Positions 10,477 through 24,095 are shown, numbered from the stretch's first letter. The stretch is 64,000 nt of DNA from Holothuria scabra (GCA_037179385.1 CM074196.1:33876486-33940485); one strand, 5' to 3'. Notes: generated from the sequence alone by a model not told the origin. Translations and numbers: made by a program.

Positions 10477-11769
10477 TCTGTTGTCCTACATTGTGGTTGG
10501 TCACTTTGTGAATGAGGCTTTCTAGAGTGGTCTTGCATCTGCAAAGAATTTTTTACTTGGAAAAATATTAAAAAACACCTGTCCCACATTTAACTTACAC
10601 ATAATCAACATTTCTTCTCACTTGAAAGACCTTCGTCTGTTATTCTGGCATATTTTAAATCAAACAAGAAAAGAAAAACAAAGCCCTGCAACAAAAAATT
10701 TTATTCACTGTCAATCTCTGATTGCTTCTTTAACCAGGTGATATTTATTCTTTGTTTTAAGTTATTGTTAGAGTGATCCCAGCATTATTTTTAGAATACT
10801 GTTTCCACAAATACCTTATATATGTATAGAGAGGCAAAAAGGAAATAAATTCTGCTCAAGGGGATTTGCTGTACCTTCAAAACAAATTAATGTATATTCT
10901 TTTTTGAATTTTCACATGTTCATTCAGTATGTCAGATCAATATCCAAAAAATGGGTGGCAGCATTGATGTTTTAAGTAGTTTAAGCTTTATTTCAGGAAG
11001 ACAGATTTCAAAAAAATGGTTTGTAAAAAATTGGAATGCTGCCCTCAGTATGTCAAAATGTCTTTTAAAACACCTCACATTTACAGATTATTGTAGTAGC
11101 CCCCTCACTCAGACTTTTTCTTGTAACAAATCAAAAAATGTATATATATAGAATGGTGGATCTGTAAAGAATGGAAAGAGGAAAGACTGCTGAGGAATAT
11201 TAACATATTGTGACCTTGGAAAAGTACTGAATAACTAGCAATATGTCTCTAGCATTGGTGGTTACTGCGTTAATTGCAGTGTCATTGACTTAGATATTAA
11301 ACCTTGCAGTATATTATCAGAAGCACTCAGTTTGAAAAGATTTTCTCAGTTTTAAAAAAGGACAAGAGTTTTTGTAAGAATAGTTTTCACTTACGTAACG
11401 GCTTTTCTTTGCATCTCAGGTGTAATGTGGAATCTGTAAAAGATTTAGATGATTTTTGTGTTAGTTCCTAATGTAGACAATGGAGACTATTATGCTGAAA
11501 ATGTTGCATAATATCCCACTTTAGTATGGATGCTTTAAAAAGCCCTCTGATGATGCCAGTGTATTGTAGTTAACCTATCTCAGAGATATAATATTTAGTC
11601 TAGCTATTTGTTCAATGTTTAAGTGTGACAGTCATGACTGAAGATGCATATGTTCTCGTATACACTTGAAGACAGAGAGCAGAATATGAGTGTGTAAGAG
11701 GGGGAATATATTAGGTGGAAGGAGTTGGGGGCTTGCATTAGTGAGGAAGAAAGGGATTGTAGTGCTATA

Positions 11770-11900
11770 AGTCAGGGGCCTCATAGTCATGGAAAGTCTG
11801 GAATAGTCATTACAACAATCAGTAAAATTATTTCAAGACCTAGAAAGTTTTTGAAATTCAGGAAAACTGTGCAAAATCTCAGTTGCTATGTCAACATTTG
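11770..11900 (+). repeat. Fragment of a dispersed repeat (shared with 33186 region)
   Basis: It holds the motif AGTCATGGAAAGTCTGGAAT followed by further degenerate GGAA/TCA blocks, similar to 33200-33250. It contains a short open frame, but nothing argues for coding. The relation rests on short blocks only. Confidence 0.35.
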
Positions 11901-12238
11901 TAATTTCAACACAAATGTCATGTAATTTTACATAAGAGGAATGCAAGAGAAATTGTGATTTTGGTCATGGCAAAAACCTCAAAATTTAATGAATACTGAT
12001 TCCCCAGTAAAAGTGCAGAAACCCTGATTAGAGCTTTGGGACAACTGGAATTGATGTGTGATTTCATTCAGAAAATAATTCTAGCTTCCAAAATATCATG
12101 CAAAAAAGCAATAAGTGGATAATTTTAGGCTGTATTATTTCCTTCAGGTGAAGCACCCATTCTGAAAAAAGGTACTTGGCATTATTAAATGCAACCCTCC
12201 TGTCATAGTAGAAGAGAACATAGAACATAATTCTCTCC

Positions 12239-12440
12239 CCCATACAGCCCCCTGTGGGCAGGGCGGGGGGGTTTAGAACATGCTCACAGTATTTCCTGCC
12301 TGTTGTAAGAGGCGACTAAAAGGAAACCATACTTGCACTGGAACCATAGTTGGAAATAACTTTTAATTTTGAACTTTTTATTGAGTTGACAGCCACTATG
12401 TAACACATTCATATTGGTATATCCTTAAATCTCATCTAAT
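12239..12440 (+). repeat. SINE-like repeat B, copy 1
   Basis: It shares CCCTGTGG...GGGGG, TATTTCCTGCCTGTTGTAAG, AGGCGACTAAAAGG, TGTAACACATTC and the 3' block TTAAATCTCATCTAATTAAA with 26920-27065. About 50 bp in the middle are extra relative to the second copy. The end resembles the 3' tail of SINE-A fragments. Confidence 0.6.
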
Positions 12441-12489
12441 TAAATACCCCTCCCATATACATATACATGACACTGGTAATTATATAAAC

Positions 12490-12570
12490 CAGTGAGCCAC
12501 GTCAGTGGCCATCCTGACAGAAACCAATTGGTTACAAACTGTGCTGTAAAAGCTCATCTAATTAACTACC
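12490..12570 (+). repeat. SINE-A 3' fragment, + strand
   Basis: It matches the complement of the fuller SINE-A at 48590-48830 in the blocks ACCAATTGGTTACAAACTG and GTAAAAGCTCATCTAATTAA. Only the 3' end is present, as expected for 5' truncation. Confidence 0.5.
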
Positions 12571-14579
12571 GATGGTGCAGAAATTCCATTCTGCATCCAA
12601 AAGTTGTACTTTTAAATTAATTAGAAATTGAAGGATTTTAAATGCATCTTTCCCCAGGGTTGAGATTTCAGTGTATACAAAATGCTGCATTAACCACATC
12701 ACAAAATAGAAAAGAAAAATTGGCCATGAATATAGTTTTACTCATGTGCTTTATTCACTCTGGTGAAAATTTTTATTTTTTTCATCTGTGTGATTTAATA
12801 TTCCGTTAAAAATATTTTATTTGAGTCGGAATGTATATCCTTGTGACTATTTCTTCAAAAACTGAGGAATAGGTTAACAATGGTTGTTTACATTGCAGAT
12901 TATTCAGGTGCAGTGTTCTGTGTAGTAACACGTCAATGTTTCTACCACCTGGAAATAATTTCTGCATGCCAACGTACTTTTAGTCAGTTAATTACTCTTA
13001 ACGACCCTCCATTTTCAGATTTGATATAATTATTCTCATTGTTCAACTGCAGGGTAATACCTAAGAGCAATTTGAGATTTATAATTGATATTTTGGAAGG
13101 GGTCAACAAACTGTATGCCAACCTTTTTAGAACCACATCCAGTCTTTTATAATTTGGGTAATACCATATTTTTCAAACCGTTTTGTATCTCAGTGATTTT
13201 ATCAGCAAAGATTTAGTGGCATTAATGAGTGTCTGTCTCATATTCACAATTTTTTTTTTTTTCGAAAATTTTGTTTTAATAGTTATGATTTGATGCTGTT
13301 CAAAGTGGAAGTAGACTTAAGAAAGCATTTTTCCAGTTTCCTTTAATAGTGGTATTATGTAGTTTTTATAATGATGGCACAACAATGCTGTAAATGAAGG
13401 ACATGAGCAGTTGCATCTATTTTATTTTGAAACAACAGCTAAAATCTTTTAAATAGCTGCTGACCTTTTCTTCCAAGTACCTCCTATGATATTTCAGTAC
13501 TTAAATATTTCAAACAATTGGGGTGAACCAAGATATTTCTCTATGCTAACTTCACACAATTCATTGGGAAGGATATTCCTAGAGTCATTTGGGAACTACA
13601 ACCTTGGACAAAACTTGTTGGAATACATTTCCAACCCCTGTGTAATATTGGAGATTATATGAACAATTTGAAATGCACCACTTTATTTGGGATCCACCAT
13701 TTAAAAAGCATGACACTAGTAAGGTCTGTGGGTATAGCCTAAACCAGATACTGATGTACCTACTAACACATACCTGGTATTGCGAGGTATACTGGAAAAT
13801 TTGGCAAAACAGGTACTTTACACAGTAAACTACTATCAACCGTTACCCACCCTCTACATACAGTAAGAGTCTCTGTGCCTTTTCATTGCCACCAAATTTT
13901 CCTACTGTTTTATCTCCTGTTGCAGCAAGACAATTTGAAGATTTTAATAATTAAAGTTTTGACTGAACAAAAACATTTGAAAAAATGAATCTTTTACATG
14001 CCTTTCATTTTGGGATAAACCCTTTGAAAGTAATAACCCATCTGAAAGAAATACATTATGAAAATAGAAATATGCGCACAATAATAGTTTGTGAGGTGAG
14101 CAGAAAAATAGCACCTATTATCAGTTGTGAAAGTTGAGATGTAAATTCATGGGAAGTATCAGATTTGAACAAACTAAAAGGATTTTATATGACTTCTGAA
14201 TGAACAAGCAGTTGTTCCAGATGCATGCCTCTATTTTGGTGGATGGATCAGCCAAATTTTTCAAATTTCTAACTTTTTTGGCCCTAAAAGACCATTTCAT
14301 TTTGTTTCTTTATATGTAATGCATATGAATGGTATATCAAAGAGACATTTTCACAGGTTTTGCAATTCCATTACCAAGATTGTGTCACATGATCAGTTAG
14401 AGCCAATTATGAATTAGGATGCCAGGGGGTGCTTTATTCAAACAGGGATAAATGTAATTTCCATGGAAAGAATTCAGTCAACCACATGGATAGTATGAGA
14501 TAATGTACAATCTATGTTGGCACTCATTACTTCCTATTTACAGTTTGTAATCAATCCTCACATACCTGCAGTAAGTCCT

Positions 14580-14859
14580 GTTACGTGTAAAAGCCCTTAC
14601 TGTAATCCATGCACCCAAAGCAATCCAAAATCGGGCCTTTGAGTGGGTAAGTTGGGTTTCTGCTTGATGTTTTCAGTTATAGTTTAAAGCAACTCCATCC
14701 CTATAACATCAATAAGACTATGTTAAAACCCAGTAGGTCTTGTGCTTGCTGTAAACTGTGGGTGCCAATATCAAGAAAAAACCTGACTTAACTGCCCTGA
14801 AGGTTGAGTTTTAGACTGTTTTGTGGTAGGCTATATGAGTAAGGGCTATTTCACGTAAT
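14580..14859. mobile_element. Palindromic MITE family P, copy 1
   Basis: The two ends are inverted: GTTACGTGTAAAAGCCCTTAC on the left and the complement of ATTACGTGAAATAGCCCTTAC on the right. The symmetry continues inward for about 100 bp (TGATGTT/AACATCA-like, AAACAGTCTAAAAC). Related copies are 34491-35340 and 36657-36938. There is no coding capacity. Confidence 0.75.
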
Positions 14860-14885
14860 GCCTGGCAGGCTTATTGCTTTTAAGG

Positions 14886-14975
14886 TTAGGTTAGATGGAG
14901 TTGTATGGCCCAGTTTCTAACCAATTGGTTCAAGTTGTACCATCCGGCAATATCCCTTTTTCCAGTTGTGGTTTA
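14886..14975 (-). repeat. SINE-A partial copy
   Basis: It contains GTTAGATGGAGTTGTATGGC, CCAGTTTCTAACCAATTGGT and CCCTTTTTCCAGTTGTGG, the 3' half of SINE-A in reverse orientation. The tRNA-like head is missing. Confidence 0.6.
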
Positions 14976-17845
14976 TTAATTTTAAGATGTAGTTGTTAGA
15001 GGTGTTATTGATACTAAGCATATGTACTGTGCATGAAGAAAACTAGATGATGCTTTCCATATATAGCACCTTCATGGTTGATCAAATCTAGTGTAAATAA
15101 TTCTCATATGTCCCACTAACCTAGCCTGCTCTTTGACAAGCCTTATGGAGATAACAGGAGACAATTCAAGCAGTAGGATGCTTCCTTGTGTAATCATAGT
15201 ATAGCTTACTGAAGAAGAGTTTCTTCGTACCCAATCTGAAATTTCATGGTCCACAGGACAGGAAGGTGTTATCTTAATGTGCAATTAATGGAGAAGAACT
15301 ACCATGAGAAATGCCCCCAAATTTGTGTTTTTGTAATAATGAAGAAGTTAGTGTAATGATGTACGCATAAGCACCCCTACTCCACAACATGTGCACTTGT
15401 ATGCAACAGAGGAATGATGTAGAAGGCAAGCATGTAGCCCAGGTAGGTGTTATGGTAGGAATGTTTGGAGTGTGACATGGGGAGTGGTCAAAGGGGAGGT
15501 GTCTCCCCTTTCTCTTGGGAAAAAAGGATTTGCTTCAGTCTCAAGTTGACAGGAAATGGCAGTGGCATGGTTACAGGAGGTAGAGAGGGGTAATTGCTTC
15601 CTCCTCCCTTCACTCTTAACAGTGAAAAATTAGGAAATTTGCTGTATGAGACACCAGTCAACTACTGTACAGTCCTGTTTTCCCAACATTTTCTTCATAA
15701 AATTCTGATTTTTTTTTCAATAGAAGCTCCATATTTGTAATCATTTGTTTAAAAGAAGCAATTGGGTGCACCACAAATTTTGTCCTAACTGTTTGGGCTT
15801 TGAAAAAATATCAGACAGGTGGAGTGCTTGCCCCTCATGTTATCTTTTTTGGTATCAAAAATTTAAGCCCAGCAATGAGAAGATGTGAAAGTCTTGTCCA
15901 GTCTTTTTACTCAAGTTTTAAAGTTGGAATTTAAATAGTTGTGTTCTGGATAGCACACTTGATCATGCTTCATGCATAAAACATGGACAAATTTTAGTGT
16001 GGCTGTGTGAAGTCGGAGAGAAATTATTGTTTTTCAAAAACAATTCAAAAAATGGCTTTTGGAATGGTGAGAGGCATTTATTTAGCTTGAAAAAGGACAA
16101 TTTCTGGGTTCAAATGAATAGAGGGAAGGGGTTCGGGTTCAAGTGAGAGGGGGATAAAGGAGCATGACTCTAGGTTTGTCCATTTTTAATTGAGTGCAAG
16201 TGAGCTGTTGCTGAGGAAAATCTAGAAAATCTTCATGTGAGTGACATAAAACTTTAACCAAATTTGAAATAAGCAATATGTTTGTATCTATTTTTTTTTC
16301 TTATTGCATCATTGGTGGAAAATCAAAGTTAGTTAATATTTAAATAATTATCAGGTCTTTTTTATCAGCAGTGATTTTTCTTTAAATTACTTATCCACCA
16401 TTGCTAGATTCTCAATCACTGTGGAATACGATGCTTTGTTCCTTGGGATGTTTCACACATAAATGCTCCATCATCACCCCCAAACACCTGGGTAGTATAT
16501 TATTATTTTATTTGTATGGAGGTATAAATTTTTTGACTTTTATTTAGCGATAATGCAAAAGCAAAAACAATGATTAATGAAGCTTTAACTAACAAACACC
16601 TTCCCATTGTACATAAATGCATCAGTGAATTCAAACAAAAGACTCTAAATTGGAAGTCAACCTGTCGCTAGGCTAGCTACAGCATCGGATATTGAACAAA
16701 GAAAGGTTGGGCCAGTTCTAGCTACATTTTAGAACCACTGTAAGCCCTCCAAGTGGATAAAGTATTGTTTAAACGTTTGCCAGCTGTAGTACTATTTACC
16801 CTTGGCAAGTGCTTTGACTGTGTTTGATTTAACCATATTTGTTTGTTCGTAGTGTGGGTGAAGCCAGAACAGCTGCTGTAAGTCAAACAGGGCCATGTGT
16901 GACATTCTCATTTGTAAATCAATTTGTCACTCTGTACTTGTTGCTCTGCGTTCATCATCGGCTGTGTAAGTCGGTTGCCACGTGGACATTTCTGATTTGA
17001 GATAAAATTTATCTGTAGCAGAAGTCACTAACTTTTTTGGAATAGTGGCAAACATATGCATTCCTATGAACAAAATACAGGTTTGAAAAGTGCGCAGAGG
17101 TCAGATCAGTTTGGGAGGGACTTTTCCAGAGCCAGAGAGTATTTCTGTAAACTTTGTTACTCTTTATTCTACATCCCCCTAAAAATAAGTACCATGTATT
17201 TACACATGATTTTAATAAATTGAAAGCAAGAATAAAGGAGATAAGTTTACTTACAAACAGTAACTACAGTATTGCTATTGCAAATGCTTTCAAGTCTGGA
17301 TTTGATTCCATTGTATTTTACAAGCCGCTTCAATGTATATATTTTTCTTCTGTTTTTTTTTTTTTGTGTTCTTTTTGTTTGTGTGTGTGTGTTCGGGGGG
17401 GGGGGGGGTTATTTCTTAGACTCTTCTTTTTTCCCCTGCATTGCACTGGTACACATGATCCAAAGAAAAATTGGTTCTCTATAATAAAGCATGAACAGTT
17501 GAAAGGACTCTTACTGATGTTTTTTTGAAAAGCATTACAAGTATAAATCATTAGTGACTTAAAGATAAGTTAGGTAGTTGTTAACTTCTTTAGAAAGGGA
17601 AGGGGGTGAAAAGAATCAAATAAACAGTATTGAAGTAGCAAAGTAGTACCATTAAATTAACTCAAAATTACCATAGTATCTCATTTAATGAAATGCTGTT
17701 ACTAAATTCACACGAGGATATTTTTTACTGAGCTGCTTATGTGTTCTGTGTGAATATGCAACACTGATATTCTGAAACATTTTTGTGAGGGAAAATTAGA
17801 AACAATTTGTGTGATCTTTGCAAAGGTTTTCACAGGAAGTTTGTT

Positions 17846-18145
17846 CCTCTTAAAGCAGCTCATTGAGTTGGTTCATGAAATTTCACAATTTTTTTCCAAA
17901 CCAGTTAAGTTTTCATCACGGACTAATGACAAATGGTCAAACTTAGACAATCCCCTTATCCTACGTACTAATAACTGTTTGTTGAGTGAGTGCTTAACGG
18001 TTCAATTCGGTTTTCAAAAATTCGTGACCAGACACTTTTCAAATTGTGCACAAAACCGTTGCAAGTCAGGAATACAAAATGCAAAAATTCAACTTTTTCC
18101 GTAACTATTGGATATGAAACTTGACCCATTATGCTCAGTATAAGC
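17846..18145 (+). repeat. Dispersed repeat R2, copy 1
   Basis: Similar over about 280 bp to 23821-24095. Shared blocks are AGCAGCTCATTGA, TTCATGAAATT, ATGACAAATGGTCAAACTTA, GCACAAAACCGTT and GGATATGAAA-type ends. Noncoding, class unknown. Each copy is followed a few hundred bases later by a TTAA MITE, but the sequence between is not shared, so this looks coincidental. Confidence 0.65.
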
Positions 18146-18340
18146 ATTGTCCTTTGGTAGTGACCTTTGACACTCTCATTATGTTATCAGTATCAACTCA
18201 GTGAGCCCCTTTAAGGGACACTGGGAAGAGTTTCATACCATCTATACCCCTTGGTAATTTAAATGTGGCAATTTGCATGCAATCAAGATGTGTCATATTT
18301 GTGAATTGTGAACAGCAATTTCAATTATTTACAACATCAG

Positions 18341-18634
18341 AAGCCTAATCCTCTCATCCCAAATTACAATTTTTTTGTAGTGCTCAGAAATTCCCAGTTT
18401 GCACAGCTCTTTGATTGACTGCAGGTTCAAAAAATGTAGAGTACGGAATTTCATATTACACAGCATATACTGTACTAGGAGTGTTTTGATTACACATTGG
18501 GTGCCTTGTTTACTCACCTTGAAGCAATAAACTGAGAATGTCTGGATGATCATGAATTTAAAAAAGTTGTGGACGGGGCTTAAGTAAGTATGATAGGAGA
18601 ATTGGAACTGTTTGGGATGAGAGGATTAGGTCTT
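18341..18634 (+). mobile_element. TTAA-type MITE family T, copy 1
   Basis: About 300 bp, with CTAATCCTCTCATCCCAAAT at the left and TTTGGGATGAGAGGATTAGG at the right as inverted ends. The interior has the family blocks CAGCTCTTTGATTGAC, ATTACACAGCAT, GTGTTTTGATTA and GAAGCAATAAACTGAGA. The TTAA flanks have decayed in this copy. Confidence 0.75.
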
Positions 18635-18990
18635 ATTTGTGGATTAGGTCTTATATGTAAAATGTGTCTTAACTGAATTATTGACAGCAATGCCAGTTAC
18701 CCATAACACCTTGTCCCGTGCACTTTTTTTCTATTTTTCATGCTTGTAAAGTATAACCTGTTGTGATTGTATTCCTCTCATACCCTGAAAGGGGTCTCAC
18801 ACCTCAGAGAAAGAAATAAACTTGTAAACTTGTAAACTGGTGTTCTTTTCACTCATAATTTACTAATTATCTTCAACTTCTATTGGTCATTACAATCAGC
18901 TGGTCATACATTATCCGTTGATAAACTGTCTCTAATGTGTAAAAGCACTCCTCCTAGACTGCTTTATTTTATTCGGGGTTGTGCTGCTTT

Positions 18991-19287
18991 GATAGGTTCT
19001 CACCCCAAACTACAGTTTTGGTACCCGGGTACGGAAATTCTCAATTGGCTCAGCTCTTTGATTGACAGCTAATTCAAACAGTGCAGAGTACCAAAGCTTA
19101 TATTACACAGCATGATCCGGTACTGAGAGGGTTTTGATTATATAAATTGAGTTTTTCTATACTCACCCTGAAACAATAAACTGAGATTGTGTTTGGATGA
19201 GGATGAATTTCAGACAATTGTAGGAGGGACTTCAGTAAGAAGGTTAGGAGAATTGGTACTGTTTGGGGTGAGAGAACAGGCCCTTTA
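18991..19287 (+). mobile_element. TTAA-type MITE family T, copy 2
   Basis: The ends are TTCTCACCCCAAAC and GTTTGGGGTGAGAGAACAGG followed by CCCTTTAAAA. The interior retains TACCAAAGCTTATATTACAC, the uninterrupted form of the site into which DIRS copy B inserted in copy 6. Confidence 0.8.
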
Positions 19288-20512
19288 AAAGCTACTCTCT
19301 TTGTTTCTTTTTCATCTTTTTAATAAAAATATTGTATGTATATGAATGTGTGCATTATAACAGGATAATGAACTCTCAGGAGCTGATTTTATCCTCAGAA
19401 GCTCTGGGCTGAACCTAAATGCACCCGCTTGCATTCATCTTGAGATCATGCATTATGCGGCTTCTAATGCACATACACATTGTTTGACTTAGCCCTAAAA
19501 TATGAGCATCTTTGATTTTTTTTACATCGTGAAAGCGTTAAGTTTTTTTTATGTAAAGTGCTATAATTGGTCTCCCCGTCAAAGATATATAATATTTTTA
19601 GCTATTCATCATTAATACATACTCCATGTGATTTGAAACAAACAGTGTGTGGGCGGACCTCTCAAGATGGTTTGTACTCATGCTTGTGTAGAGGTTACGT
19701 GACTCGTCTGTCTCACTTTAAATTCTTTTCGTGGGAGTTGTGCTGAGGTGTCATTAAGGTTATCTATCATGAAGTTAGTTAGCAATTGAGAGAAAGTTTC
19801 AGATGCAAAAATGTGAAGATCTTAAGAAAGTGTGTGATGTTTAAATGATATAAGAAATTTGATGTGGTGGATAGAAAGAAACATTCTGATTGGTTCAAGT
19901 CTGTGTTTGTCAAGATTGCATGTCGTTAGTAATTGAAATTTAATCCTACATGTAATGTAATGTTCATATCAAGGAAAGCTGAATTCAGGATGTGAGCATT
20001 TTTGCACAAATTTGGTGTTTGAGAATACACCTTTGATTGAACCTTGAGTGTAAGGTAACCATCATTGGAGAAATTATTGTCAAAAAGTTGAAAAAAACTG
20101 AGTCCAAAACTGAAAAATCAGCCTGAGATTACATACTCTGCACATGATAATTAAAATTAAATCCTTAGGGCATGCATGCAAGGGTATAAATATATATTAT
20201 GTGCCTCCATTTGAAATAATAGCAGCTTCCTTGCTGATTCTTAGTCATAATTAAGAATTGCTTGGATTGTCCTTGATCTAAGAGCCTTGCATGGAGTGCA
20301 GAGAGTCCCTTAAATGATGTAATACAGACTGACCGCTTTAAGATCACTCAAGTCTTCACAACTGGATTCAATGACCTTCAACGATGTAGCTTGGAGGAAT
20401 AACAAAGTAAAGTTGAAAATAGGAATCTGTAATGTGGATGGATTTAACTTCTTATGTATGGGTAGGAGTGCTTAGAACCAGAATTACAGCTATATGTATG
20501 TCTCAATCATTA

Positions 20513-20684
20513 GGGAGCTTTAGATTTCACGACGCGGACCTCATCTACAAAGAAATGACGTCATTTGTACCTATGCCATTCCGGATGCAAGGCGCTATAC
20601 ACAGTTGCTAAACGACAAGGGAAATGTAGGTTGTGACGTCACTACGTTGTAGTTGACGTCCGCGTCGTGAAATCTAAAGCTCAC
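20513..20684. mobile_element. TA-flanked MITE with perfect 25-bp TIRs
   Basis: Positions 20515-20539 and 20658-20682 are exact inverted repeats (GAGCTTTAGATTTCACGACG, continuing five more bases). The element is 172 bp and bounded by TA at 20511-20512 and 20685-20686, as in Tc1/mariner-type MITEs. The interior is CpG-rich and contains ATGACGTCAT and GTGACGTCAC, two CRE-like palindromes. No coding capacity. Confidence 0.85.
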
Positions 20685-20897
20685 TAATCTCTGTTCTAGT
20701 CCCTGTATCTGCAGTATTGGTAAAATTAATGTGAAAGTAGTGTAGCCACAGGGTGGTTTTGGGGGTTAAAACACATAAAATAGCGGTTTTTTCTCTCTCA
20801 CCTTAGATTTTTCCCCCATTTCGTTCCTCAGCCCCCACCCCAATAACACAATCCTGGCTTTGCTGCTGAAAACGGAACACCCTTATTTATCAACATG

Positions 20898-21206
20898 TTA
20901 AAGAGACAGGCTTTCAGCACTTCAGGTTTATACAATTTTAGCAGTAGTTAACAGAAATTCTCAGTTGGCACAGCTCTTAATAATTGACAGCAAGTTCAAA
21001 TGCAGAATACTGTACAGTAGCTCATATTACACAGCATGTATTACACATAGAGTGTTTTGATTACACATTAGGGTATTGTATATTTACCCTGAAGCAATTG
21101 ACTGAGATTTGCATCTGGATGCAGATGAGTTTTAAAAAGTTGTAGGCGGGGATAAGTATAGTTTGGAGAATTTGAACTGTTTTGGGTGATGAAGAACTGC
21201 CTTTAA
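20898..21206 (+). mobile_element. TTAA-type MITE family T, copy 3 (diverged)
   Basis: It starts at TTAAAGAGACAGG and ends at CTGCCTTTAAA. The terminal inverted repeats are degraded, but the interior blocks are clear (AACAGAAATTCTCAGTTGGC, ATTACACAGCATG, GAGTGTTTTGATTACACATT, CCCTGAAGCAAT). Confidence 0.7.
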
Positions 21207-23534
21207 AATGTAAGCAGGAAATGTCTTTTTGACATTAGAGATTTCATCCCCATGAAGGAACGACAAATTGCCTTCGCCTGCTTTAGAAATTATATCTCTT
21301 GATGTCACATTTTTGCAGTTAACTCACTTGCAGTGGACAACAAGTGGCTCGAAGCATAATGACGTAATTTTCAGAGTTATAGAAAATAATTCGCTAAAAC
21401 TGAACTTCATGGATAAGTTGACATTTAAACGAATTTTAAACCAGAAAAATCGGTCCAGGTTTGGTGGAATAATAGAAAGTTTTTAGCACGAAAGTGGAAC
21501 AGAACAATGGTCAGTTCTTGTCTTTCATGCAGGGTAAATATTTGCGCCGACTAAATAAACAGTCTCTTATGGTTAAATGATGTCAAAAAATCGGCCAGTT
21601 CGTTTACTGGTCGGCCAGTTCGTTCTGCCGGCCCTTAAGCGGACAGATTTTCTCATGATAACCATTTTGCACCATCCCCGCAACAAATTCCACCCAGGAA
21701 TTACACCTAGGAATTTCAGGATTTTGACTGCAATTAAGTCCCAAAAATGAAATAAAATTTGGTGTATAGTATTCAATAATCAGTATAGGATTGGTGTGGC
21801 CTGATATTGAGAATAAGACTATGTTGAAAGTGGGTTTTTTGTTTGGTCATATCCCACGCTTAAACATTTTCCTCACTCAGCACACACACCTGAAAACAAT
21901 TCTGAAGGGACTTCTTGTGCAGTTTAAGTTTAAATGTGAGAAAATACCAAAAGTTCCAAAGGGCTCAACTCATAACGTGTGAAAAGAAATACCTTTGTTT
22001 CCATAATGTGAAAGTATTTTACGAAGATGCTTAAATACAAACATTTGATCTTAGATTAGAATCGCCATCTCTCTTTCTTTGTAAGGATAAAACCTTTAAC
22101 ATTTTGATTTTATAATGTCAGACAAAATTACATGCCAGCTGCAGTGCCAGCAGAGAGATTTAAGACCTAGATGCTGTATAACTGTAGAAGGATATATGCA
22201 AATCCAATTTATGAATGGAAGGAATGGTAAAGGTTTACCTAGAGAAATTTGTACAGCAGAAAACAGTCTCTGGAAAGGTCAAATCTCTCCACAGACTATC
22301 AAACTCAGGATCTCCCAGTTGTGTTTCAACTCAAATGCAGGAGCCTAAATTCACTGTGCTACAGCACTTGTTGTGTGGCAATGTATCGTGCTCGTGTGTT
22401 CATGGCCAAGTGGTTACCCTGTTATCATGCACTGTGTCGGTGGGGGTGGGGGGGTGGGGTGGGAGGAGGGAAACTTTTTCAGATCAGATTTGCAATTGTG
22501 TATTACAGTCAGGGAGGTAGCTACAGTGGGTGGTGACACCCAGCACTCCATATTCCCACCCAGCCCAAGCCAGGCAAATAAATCTCTCCCTTTCCAACTC
22601 AAATCTTCCCAATTAGACCTAAAATTACTCCCAGATTCTCCTTGTAAATAAAATGAGGTAAAAGATTAAAAAATCAGGTAAAGAAAGATTTATGGCTGAA
22701 AAATGAGGTAGATGCCAATGGGTAGGGTAAGGTGCTTTTTCCTGATCAGACAATAACATAGCACTCAAATTTGGCTAGCTACATCCCTGATTACAGAACT
22801 TCTTTACATGCTTCCCTCGAAAATTTCATGACATGTGAAACATTTTGTACAATAAAAGTCTGGATTGAAATCATATGCCTCATTTTCCAAGCAGTACAGG
22901 CCATTCTCAAATTTGGGGGTGTATTGATTATTCCTGGCCCCATTCATGTCACCCCATTTTCAATCAGAACACAGAAACAAAACAAAACACACTAGACACA
23001 GCTACAATACATACATACAGTAGACTCTGAACTTTTGAAATTTCAATATAAAATGGAGAGACCCGTGTGATATTTTGTAATATCGTTTGACAAAGCTGTG
23101 CACGAAAAATACAACTGATTTTATATTAGTGGTCTCGTAAATTCATCATGGGTCTTCACCATTGGCCACTTTAAATTATCTTGGCGGTTCTATCGTTCTG
23201 ACTTGCCCTCAGGCTAAATTTTATTGCTTCTTTCCAAGTATATATCTCTAAACAGGAAGTACGTCTCAAGTATATAATGGAGAAAACTGTGCATTGCTTT
23301 AGCAGGCCTAGAACCTATAATGATTTTAAAGCTAAAAATCTTCGAACACTGTTGCTTTGTAAGTCCTGGTACAATAGTGGGTTGTATTGTATGTTGTAAC
23401 TGGATACTGATTCGTTTGCATCCTTACCAGCATTTACACGTAACTTGCAATCAATAGTATTGTTTGTTCGTTACGGTAATGAGAAAAAAAAAATACCCTC
23501 ACTTCCCACAGCCATTTTAGTGTCGCTTTGTATT

Positions 23535-23648
23535 ACCCAAGGATGTAAAAGCACTGTACGTACCACCCAATGATTTGAAAGGACTGTAGGTACCACCCAA
23601 TGACTTGAAAACACTGCAGGCGCTACAGAACAGTTTGAAAACGCTGAC
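23535..23648. repeat. 30-bp tandem repeat, about 3.8 units
   Basis: The units start at 23535, 23565, 23595 and 23625, each like ACCCAATGATTTGAAAGGAC followed by TGTAGGTACC. The last is truncated and diverged. The minus strand is open over the array, giving a 10-residue periodic HWVV-type peptide, but nothing else suggests a gene. Confidence 0.75.
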
Positions 23649-23820
23649 ATTAACTTAATCTTTTGTTCACAAGTAACTTTCTGCAAAACAATATCATGTC
23701 AAGTTTTGCCAAGTTATCTTTTTCCATCTCCTTCAGATCATGTAATATAGGTCTGCTAAGTTTTTCGTATTTGCCAACTGTTCCATTTTAAGCAGAACTG
23801 TGTGGAGGTTTTTTTTAGCT

Positions 23821-24095
23821 TTAGAGCAGCTCATTGACTTGTTTCATGAAATTCAACAAAATTTTCTGAAATTGTTTAAAGTTTTCTTCACATATCAATG
23901 ACAAATGGTCAAACTTAAACAATCCCATATCCCACATGCAAATAACTGCTTTATGAGTGAGTACAGTACTTTTCAATTTGGTTTTAGTGACGAGACACTT
24001 CATGCACAAAACCGTTACAAGTCAAAACACCAAAAAACTCAAAATTTTAAGTTTTGGGTGTAACTGCTAGATATGAAATTTTACTCATTTTATTT
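23821..24095 (+). repeat. Dispersed repeat R2, copy 2
   Basis: Counterpart of 17846-18145; see the shared blocks there. Numerous small indels separate the two, so both are old. Confidence 0.65.

Noticed and set aside
17154..17551. ORFs around the T/G homopolymer at 17388-17409
   Set aside because: The frames depend on (GT)n and G14 runs that are unreliable and noncoding in character.
23471..23686. Minus-strand gene with 10-residue repeats
   Set aside because: The repeat follows from a 30-bp minisatellite; no start context, splice site or homology supports it.
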